A DNA stretch of 64,000 nucleotides from Terfezia claveryi. Lineage: Eukaryota; Ascomycota; Pezizomycetes; Pezizales; Pezizaceae. The notes below the pieces were generated by a model, which saw only the letters and a program-made list of their open reading frames with translations, did not search any database and was not told the origin of the DNA. Below, in pieces: positions 56,565 to 64,000 of the stretch (its first letter is position 1; each line of letters begins with the position of its first letter). Both the position numbers and the translations under genes were made by a program. The stretch covers positions 1 through 64,000 of the forward strand of contig WHUX01000133.1 in assembly GCA_015179025.1 (NCBI GenBank). The letters run 5' to 3'.

Positions 56565-56961
56565 CTACTGCTCAACATACTCAAATTTTTGCCGGCACAT
56601 TGGACACAGCCCCCTTGAACTTTCTGTGTTTATCCAATCGAGAAGACAATGCTATAAACTCACCCGAAATAGGGCAGACATCAGCCAGTGCTCAAACTTA
56701 TCCAACATGTTTCTCAGATACTTGCCATATGGAACGAATGCCCACACTTCCCGACCACTACATAAGTAAATTTCCAAATTAGTAAAAATGCACCAGAGCT
56801 CAAAGAGCAGGGAACACACATAAGGAACAGTCGTCCCCAGGAAATCGACAATTCGGACATGTGCCATCGAACTGAACACGGCAGATCCCGCAAACCTCGT
56901 CCTCGGGGACGTCCCACTTCCACGACGCAACCGCGATCCAGGACTTGATTTTGACTTTCAT
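56565..56961 (-). CDS. APC11: Anaphase-promoting complex subunit 11, RING-H2 protein (three exons)
   Basis: Exons 56961-56820, 56757-56726 and 56651-56565; 86 residues, close to the 84 of the human protein. It begins MKVKIKSWIAVASWKWDVPE and continues CGICRVQFDGTCPNC, PGDDCSL, GKCGHSFHMHCL and GLCPMCRQKFEY: the full set of zinc-binding Cys/His of APC11. Intron 1 (62 bp) is GT-AG. Intron 2 (56652-56725, 74 bp) starts GCAAGT after ATG and ends TATAG, a GC-AG intron; it falls between the His-Met and His-Cys of the RING. APC11 is the catalytic RING subunit of the ubiquitin ligase that drives mitotic exit. It lies 407 bp upstream of the OMS1-like gene on the same strand. Confidence 0.93.
56652..56725 (-). 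other. GC-AG intron of APC11
   Basis: Donor GCAAGT, acceptor TATAG, 74 bp. Removal joins HSFHM to HCLLDWI in frame, exactly as in other APC11 proteins. No GT donor nearby gives this product. Confidence 0.85.
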
Positions 56962-58523
56962 GGTTGGAGTGAGCTTGTGCAGAGTTTGGTGGATGTCGCG
57001 CGTGCTGCGGATCTCGGGGCTGGGTTCGGGTTGTCCGTACTCTCCGGTGCCGACAAAGTACTCCAGTTGTCAAGCTTAACGGATATTCCTGTGTAATAAA
57101 CTGAACTCTAGGTAAATAGAGGGTAACCATAGGTAGTCTGGTACCAATAGGGTAGTTTTGACTACAATCGTCATTTTCATGATCACTTCTACTAAATCGC
57201 ACTATTCCAATTTTAGTTTTCTCTTACAGCGCTGTACGAGCGGCTTGTGCCAATCAGACTAAAGCGGTACGATTCCTTTGAGAGTTTTGGGCTCGATATT
57301 CAATTACGAGCAGTGCTCTTTATACATTCCCCGTTCACCTTCGTTTCCTGGAGGGCAATCCTAGTCGCCGCTATTAGTGATGATGAAGGTATAGATTAGC
57401 CTTCCGAAATCTCCGTCGCACATCTTTCCCAACCACGCTTTGCTTCCTGCTACTTCGGAGTACATCTTGACCTTGCAGATACTTTACTGATGAGGGTCTC
57501 CAAACATGGATCTTCTGATGAATTTTTCTGGCATAGATCTCCTGATAAGGCTTTCTGATGTCCTTAATCTTCAAACAGGGCTCTACTGGAGATATCAGGT
57601 TCTATTCTAAATAAGCAGGTAGCACTCTATATATGAAGCAACGGATTTGCTAGACAGAGCTCATGGCATCTGCTGAATAAGCTCAGTACACAACCTCGAC
57701 AAAAGTCTTCGCATTACCCTGCAGTCACAACAAAAGTTGCCCTCCGTAAACACCTGCATAATTGCATTTACCTAACGAATTTGAGGGCACGTTTTTGGAT
57801 TGATTTTGAGCTTGATATGGAGCTCCCAAGTATTATAGTCCTAGAGCACTCCTCAGCTGCTCTGGTATTTGTTTGAAGCTCGTAGAAGTTGGAGAAATAC
57901 GGCTATTCCCTACAGATAAAATGACTTCTATTCTACAAGCCACTTTGCCTACCTAGAGCATCGGATGTAACCAGCAAAAATAGAAGGAGACACTGTATTA
58001 TTTTCTCTTAGATGTAAATCTTTTTTAGGCATATAGCTGGAAATTTGGTTTTTAACATTTTTTACACGAGGGCCACTTTTGGTGTTCCGGGCCCTCCTCG
58101 AGAGAACACGGGAGCACATAATTACCCAAGTAAGTAAAACTTTGATGATAGTAGACACAACGTGGAATGAAGCATGCAATGGAATACAAAATGGGAGTAA
58201 AGTACGAAATGAAATTGAACACTAAGAAGAAGGGCCGGCAACATGTATTGTGTACTCCTTGGAGGGTTCTAATGAGGATGGACTGGAACGAGATTTGTTG
58301 GTACATATGAGATTTGTAGGATGACATCGGGTGGTACATTCTCGGCTTAAAACGCAAACAGGGGGGTTTGACATTTGCCTTTACATTTACATGAAGTTTC
58401 AGGCTGGGTCAATGTAGTTAAAGAAGAAGCCTCTCTTGATGATAGCGGCATCATGCGGATAATGTATGCAATTGATCCAAATTAGGTTGGTTGCATGTCG
58501 GCCAATTCTGGGAATGTAAAGTG
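56962..58523. other. Region between APC11 and C8
   Basis: The first 100 bp upstream of APC11 are GC-rich and probably its leader and promoter. The rest has no supported gene. One inverted copy of the short dispersed repeat lies at 57244-57262. Confidence 0.55.
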
Positions 58524-58848
58524 TGTTGAATAAGTGATCACCCGGCTGCCCAAGGAATCACCCGGCTACCCAAGGAACGCTGGATGCGGAAGAATAGTTG
58601 GAAATGCTGGATGCGGAAGTGTAAGGAATGCCGGATATGGAGGAGAAGAAAATTTCTATATGATGGTGCAATTGGTCGTTAGTCGTGATAGCTGTCGCAG
58701 TTGATGGGATGGATGTTGGGATGGATGTTATTTTGTCTATTTAAAGGGGACTATCTCTACTCTTGTTATCTTTGTTTTTTTTGATGCATTATTTTTGAAT
58801 AGATCTCTTTATCTACAGTGCGAACACTGTCCCATTTATTTTATTTCA
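58524..58848 (+). repeat. 5' LTR of C8
   Basis: TGTTGAATAAG to TTTATTTCA. It contains a tandem ATCACCCGGCTGCCCAAGGA repeat (two copies, second with ACC for GCC), paired TGGATGCGGAA units and a TATA-like TCTATTTAAAGG (58736-58747). Confidence 0.93.
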
Positions 58849-58865
58849 TGGTAGCAACACATCGG
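58849..58865 (+). promoter_or_regulatory. Primer-binding site of C8
   Basis: TGGTAGCAACACATCGG directly follows the LTR. TGGTAGC is complementary to the 3' end GCTACCA of initiator tRNA-Met, as in yeast Ty1; the match beyond seven bases is weak, so the tRNA is not certain. Confidence 0.55.
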
Positions 58866-58881
58866 ATACATCTCGAGCACA

Positions 58882-61800
58882 ATGTCCGCATCCAATTCAT
58901 CCACCACAGGATCATCACAGTTCAAACCCCCGAAGACAACAGCACCTCTTAAGAATGAGGTTGACTATACAGCATGGGCTAAGGAAATCAGCAGAGCCCT
59001 TCGAGTAGCGAACCTAGACGATGCCATCAATTCTGTGCAAGGGATACCGCCAACCCCTATGATGCAAGAATTCCAGACTCTTACAGATAAAGCCCTCACT
59101 ACATTGCTGGCCAACTGCAAACCAGAGCCACTCACACTAATTCGGATATGCGATACTGCACTCGATGCATGGAACATTCTAAAGAGACATTATGAAGGAA
59201 GAACGCGCTCTCATATGTCATCACTCCTTCTAGCAATAACCAACCTCCGTTTCGACGACAGAAAAGAAACTCTGACTCAGCACATAATGAACTTTGAGAA
59301 TAGGTGGAACAATCTTCTCACCAATGTCGCCTCTGTGACACCATCATCCGATTCGCTAGCTGCGAGTATTAAGCATTTTATCAATAACGACGGGTGGAAG
59401 GCGACTATGCTTCTCTCCACATTACCCCATCTCCCTACTTACCAAAACCTCATCATGAATATCACAGGGGGAACCGCCGAGCCCTCCTACTCTGACGTAG
59501 TACTTAGACTTAAAGAACAATCTGATCGAGTCAAAGTAAAACCTCAACGAGCTCTAGAGCCAGCAGCAGCTTTTACCATGAACCTTCCAGTGAAGTGCCA
59601 ATATTGCAAAAGCAAGGGATGGCCTGGAACATCTCATGAAGAGAAGGATTGTAGGACTAAGAAGCGAGACACTCTAAGGAATGGCCCTCTGCCAGCAGCG
59701 CACGTTACTCAGTCTGACGAAGTCTGGGACACCTTTTGTGACATGGCAACTACCGATAAGGCAATACCAACCAATGCCTGGTTTGCGGACACCTGCGCAT
59801 CTGTTCATATCACGAACAATAAGTCTGAGTTAATTGACCCTCATCAACACCACCAATTAGTACGAACTGGGGGAGGGAATATTCACTCTACTCATAAGGG
59901 ATCGGTTCAAATCGGCAAAATGACTCTCAGCGATGTTCTTTATGTTCCGCATTTTCCTCGCAATCTCATTAGTGTAGCTAAGATATGCCAGCAAGGAGCA
60001 ACGCTTGCTCTAGGCACGCAAAATACCCTCACCTATCAAGATCAGATTATTCCGCTTACCACATTGAATGATATATATCGATTAGAAGTCGTTCCACTTG
60101 AAACTCACCTAACGGAGGAACAAGCTATGCAATGGCACTTTAGGTATGGACACCATCCCTTCCCTGCTTTTAGAAGAATACCCGAGGCACCCGAGCATCT
60201 CAGCCGCTGCACTCAGCAATGTGAAGTATGTATTACAACCAAAATGACTCGGCCCCAGTCCACAACGCATGGAATTCGAACGTCCCAAATAGGTCAAATT
60301 GTTCACTCCGACCTTTGTGGTCCTATGCCTGTGGAAGACCTCTGTCATCGAAAATACATGATTACACTCATAGATGATTTCTCACGATTTACGATAACTC
60401 GGGCTATTGCCTCAAAATCCGATGCAGCTGAAGCGCTTCAATGTATGATGTCATACTTCACCAAACTCACCAATGCAAAGATTCAATCGCTGCAAACCGA
60501 TTTTGGAGGGGAGTTCAAGTCCACCAAATTTCGCCAATGGCTTGCAAAAGAAGGGATCAGTGAGAAGCCTACTGTACCTCGTCACAGCGAGACGAATGCC
60601 GTTGCTGAAAGATCTAACCGAACTATCATGACAATGGTCCGAACGAACCTCAAGGGAATGCCGAACTCCACTTGGTCTCTAGCAATGGAATATGCGACAT
60701 TTATCAAAAATCGAATTCCACATAACTCATTGAATGGGGAAGCCCCTCTACAAAGGATCAAACCAGGAATAGACATTCAGAATGAGCGAAAGCGTTTTCG
60801 GCCTTTCGGAGAAATTGTCTACTGTCATGCATATACTGATGGTAAGCTCACTGATAGAGCGGTAGAAGTGAAAATAGTAGGATTTACATCTACATACGGT
60901 GTCTACAAGATCATACTACCATCGAAGCGGGTCACTACAGCAAAAAACCCTATTTCTAAGACAAAGCACTCATCTGATATAAGACTTACATTACCTACCA
61001 GTGCATCTACCAGTTCGCTTACCAATTCGCCTATCAACTTGCCTACCAATTTGCCTACCAATTCGTCCACCAATTCATTCACCAATTTGCCAGGGAACTG
61101 GCCAGACAATTCACCTGCGAATTCGCCAGCACCAGCCAATTTACCAGTTAATTCACCAGCCAATTTACCTGCCAATCCGATTACCAATTTACCAGCCCTA
61201 AATCAGCTGCCAGATGAGCCATGGAAGAAATATGCTGATACATGGCCCGCGGCACTCAGAACAATGCGCAATGACAGAGAAGCAAGCGAACAGCTTTTAC
61301 AGGAAGTGCAGCGGCAGGAGCCCCACCTGCACCGGAGCCCGCACCTGCACTGGTACTGAGACGAACCGGGAGAAGTACAGCTGGAATACCTCCGATACGA
61401 CTAGATCAAGACTCAGCATATGGGCTCGTTACTGAGAGTCACCTGACAATGAGTGAGACGCTTAGCTCATCAGATAGAGAAAAGTGGGAGCAAGCCGTTC
61501 AAAGGGAGCTTGAGCTTTTGGCTAAATATGAGGTCTATGAATGGGTAGATAAGGTGCCTGAAGGAGCCAAAATCATCGACACCAAATGGGTGCTGAGGGA
61601 AAAAACTGATAAACCGCTTGGTGACCCAAAGCGCTACAAGGCTCGTTTGACAGCTAGGGGTTTTTCGCAGAAACCTGGGATCGATTATGATCGTCATGGG
61701 ACTTATGCTCCAGTTTGCCGTGAGGAAACCTGGCGCATACTAATCTGTCTTGGTATTAAGAGCAAGCTGATTATGCGGCAATATGACATTGAAGGTGCCT

Positions 61801-62942
61801 TCCTCAATGGTCCTCTTGAAGAGATCCTATATGTAGTCGACCGGCAGGCTACTGGAAGTAAAGCATGGCGATTGAAGAAATCACTTTATGGGACAAAGCA
61901 GGCAGCCCACAATTGGAACAAGGTGATCGATGATGTCCTGAAGGGCTTGGGGTTCGTGCAATGCAAGGACGATCTGGGCCTGTATTATCGAGTGTCAAAT
62001 GGAGAGCTAATAGTAATCCATGTCGATGATCTCCTATGTGGTTTTTCGACCTACAAAACGGCAAGCAATTGGGAAGAAGCTATGAGACAGTTTTTCACCT
62101 TGGAAGAGCGGGGTCTACCGCAGCGTTATTTAGGGATGACATTCACTTGGGGAATAAACGAGGTTGTTATTACAGGAGCAGACCAAATTGAAGAATTGGC
62201 TAGGGAAGTCAAGATTACCCATACAGCAAAGACCCCCTATCTGGAGGAGGACCCACCAGAGGTGCGGGAGAAAAGTGATGTAAGGGAATTTCAGGCAATA
62301 ACCGGTCGGCTTCTATATATTGCCCGTATGTAGCGCCCCGATATTCGTTACGCTGTTCAGAGACTCTCTCTCATTGCATCTAAGCCTTCAACCCATGACT
62401 GGAGAAAGGCATTAAAGGTGGTGGCATTCTTGTTAGGAACAAAAAACTTGGGGATATGCCTGACAGGAGAAGACATGAGTCATGTTGATATTTACACTGA
62501 TGCGGGGGAAGAAGAGTTGGAAGAAAAGGCGACTAGTGGGATTCTGATAATGGCTGGAAAGTCACCGATAGTATGGGCCTCTAGAAAGCAGGATGTGACC
62601 ACTCTGTCATCCACGGAAGCAGAGTATATTGCCATGGGGGCAGGTGCACAGGACGCATTGTGGTTTGGAAAGCTGTTCGATCATTGTGGCATCAAGTCCG
62701 AGATCTGGCTGTGGACAGACAGTCGAGGAGGGGCGAATCTCTCGTACAACCCAGACTTTCACAAGCGAACAAAACACATCCGACGGCGACATCATTTCGT
62801 GCGGGAATGCATGGAAGAGGGATTGCTGAGCGTGCATTGGGTGCCCGGCGATGAGAATCCAGCTGATATGCTAACGAAATGCGTAACAGGAGAACGTTTG
62901 ATGTATCTTGCTGCGAAAGCGGGTGTGAAGACAGCCAGCTGA
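58882..62942 (+). pseudogene. Gag-pol of C8, almost intact
   Basis: ATG 58882 (MSASNSSTTGSSQFKPP) opens 825 codons to 61359. Gag with a copia-type capsid region, a zinc knuckle CQYCKSKGWPGTSHEEKDC near residue 237, protease FADTCASVHITN, pre-integrase zinc region (WHFRYGHH...CEVC) and integrase core with D (HSDLCG), D (LQTDFGGEF), E (NAVAERSNRT). A repeat-rich linker follows. The frame is lost between 61275 and 61357. RT resumes in another frame (61449-62333) with intact HVDDL near 62020; a TAG at 62331-62333 interrupts LLYIARM/RPDIRYAV. RNase H (YTDAGEEE, STEAEYIA, WTDSRGG, ENPADMLTK) ends 62942. The shift lies between integrase and RT, not at a gag/pol border, so I read it as damage, not programmed. 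Confidence 0.92.
61005..61205 (+). repeat. 12-bp minisatellite in the C8 integrase-RT linker
   Basis: Imperfect repeats of ACCAATTCGCCT/ACCAATTTGCCT encode T-N-L-P, A-N-S-P and similar tetrapeptides about 15 times, the most repetitive part of the protein. Confidence 0.85.
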
Positions 62943-62953
62943 TCAGAGGGGGG
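62943..62953 (+). other. Polypurine tract of C8
   Basis: CAGAGGGGGG just before the 3' LTR is the expected plus-strand primer. Confidence 0.7.
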
Positions 62954-63277
62954 TGTTGAATAAGTGATCACCCGGCTGCCCAAGGAATCACCCGGCTACC
63001 CAAGGAACGCTGGATGCGGAAGAATAGTTGGAAATGCTGGATGCGGAAGTGTAAGGAATGCCGGATATGGAGGAGAAGAAAATTTCTATATGATGGTGCA
63101 ATTGGTCGTTAGTCGTGATAGCTGTCGCAGTTGATGGGATGGATGTTGGGATGGATGTTATTTTGTCTATTTAAAGGGGACTATCTCTACTCTTGTTATC
63201 TTTGTTTTTTTGATGCATTATTTTTGAATAGATCTCTTTATCTACAGTGCGAACACTGTCCCATTTATTTTATTTCA
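62954..63277 (+). repeat. 3' LTR of C8
   Basis: 324 bp, matching the 5' LTR except for a shorter T-run near 63205. Confidence 0.95.
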
Positions 63278-64000
63278 AAGTGACACACTGTCACCAATAT
63301 CAAATTGTTTGCCTGAGCATTATCTTATGTGGCAATACTCCTAGTCTGGTTGGCACAACACCCTCGGTAGAGCAATACTCCTGAGAGGCGAGTTCACCTT
63401 GTGCAGCAAGTATGCCTTGATGGCGAGCCTACGCTATGTGGCAAGAATGCCTTGTTTCAAGCCATACCTTTTGAGTGGCGAGAATACGTTATGTGGCAAG
63501 TATGCCTTGCGTGGCGAGCTCACCCTAGCCTTTCATACTGTATGCCGCAGCATGCCGTGTACCTCTTGTGCGGGGTCCTCACAATTCCATATGACAAGGT
63601 GGACAGGTCATGTCCTCATACAACTCGAGAGGTTATATTATTGCGGGGGTATAAACTAACCAGGTTGACCCGTAGAAATAACCTCTGTAGATTGTTACAT
63701 AATTAGCAGCAGAAATAACCCTTCTATACTCGGAACAGCCGTTCCCGGAACCTATGGCCTAGCATAGCGAGTTCTACTCTATGGCAACCCAAGTGTTTCT
63801 CTTTGGAGAATCGAGTCAACGCTGCCCCGCCATTCTGTATTTTCCTTATGGTTTATTCATGTATTCGAGTTATGTGATAGTTGCGGTTAGGGGCCACAGT
63901 ATGGTTAACACGGCGGTTACCACAATTCTAAAACAAAACGAATCACCCTCCCCAGGATATACGGAGATAAATATATATACTCACATCTGAGGAAGAGGTG
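63278..64000. other. Right end of the window, repeat-bearing, no gene
   Basis: It begins with the C8 target duplication. 63320-63530 consists of degenerate units containing TATGTGGCAAGTATGCCTTG and GTGGCGAG. A copy of the short dispersed repeat (63342-63359) lies between 11-bp direct repeats GCAATACTCCT. No credible protein is seen. Confidence 0.55.

Larger units (their letters stand above)
58524..63277 (+). mobile_element. Young Ty1/copia retrotransposon C8
   Basis: LTRs 58524-58848 (325 bp) and 62954-63277 (324 bp) appear identical except for one T in a T-run. Perfect 5-bp duplication AAGTG (58519-58523 and 63278-63282). One long gag-pol frame with a single frameshift and one in-frame TAG. 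The absence of mutations between LTRs points to very recent insertion, after which RIP-type damage has been slight. Confidence 0.95.

Noticed and set aside
61275..61357. Programmed ribosomal frameshift in C8
   Set aside because: No convincing slippery site, and the position between integrase and RT is not where copia elements regulate Gag to Pol.

Overview
This looks like a transposon-rich stretch of a filamentous ascomycete (Pezizomycotina) genome. The evidence is short introns (49-157 bp) with fungal branch-point-like sequences in compact genes, fungal-type Ty3/gypsy chromoviruses and Ty1/copia elements, and coding regions full of C-to-T/G-to-A type changes (CAG or CAA to TAG or TAA, TGG to TAG) that resemble repeat-induced point mutation (RIP). 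The species cannot be named from the sequence alone.

Layout. 1-24.9 kb is a nest of retrotransposons four deep. Gypsy element G1 (221-8785, 5-bp target duplication ACACC) sits in the gag gene of a relative, G2 (1-220 and 8786-13852). G2 ends inside the truncated 5' LTR of a different gypsy element, G3 (13853-20859). G3 ends inside the reverse transcriptase of an older, very AT-rich copia relic, C4, on the minus strand (20860 to about 24580). G1 itself carries a long inverted-repeat (foldback) element, F1 (2530-4905). From 24908 to 39062 lies a foldback DNA element, M1, with matching 17-bp ends and a near-perfect 9-bp target duplication, as in Mutator-like elements. Two retrotransposons have entered its left arm: copia C5 (minus strand, 25067-30906, duplication ATCAC) and gypsy G6 (30941-37296, duplication TCTAT).

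39.6-42.0 kb is a small island of ordinary genes: a divergent pair encoding an EFM7-type methyltransferase (minus) and KTI12, the Elongator-associated P-loop protein (plus). Gypsy G7 follows (43719-49899). 52.8-57.0 kb holds three minus-strand host genes: a GDS1-type winged-helix protein, an OMS1-like methyltransferase with five exons, and APC11, the RING subunit of the anaphase-promoting complex, one of whose introns is GC-AG. A very young copia element, C8 (58524-63277, near-identical LTRs, duplication AAGTG), lies near the right end.

The elements act independently of the host genes. G1, G2, G6 and G7 are one chromovirus lineage: gag, DCGA-type protease, RT/RNase H, integrase and a C-terminal chromodomain. 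In G1, G6 and G7 the sequence just after the 5' LTR is complementary to the predicted 5' end of the element's own RNA, which suggests Tf1/sushi-type self-priming. C5 (and C4 in decayed form) instead carries a primer-binding site matching the anticodon arm of initiator tRNA-Met, as in half-tRNA priming. I found no CRISPR array, rRNA or tRNA gene, or gene cluster that would make a new multi-gene system. The most unusual objects are the two foldback elements, the priming signals and a short dispersed repeat confined to 50-63 kb.
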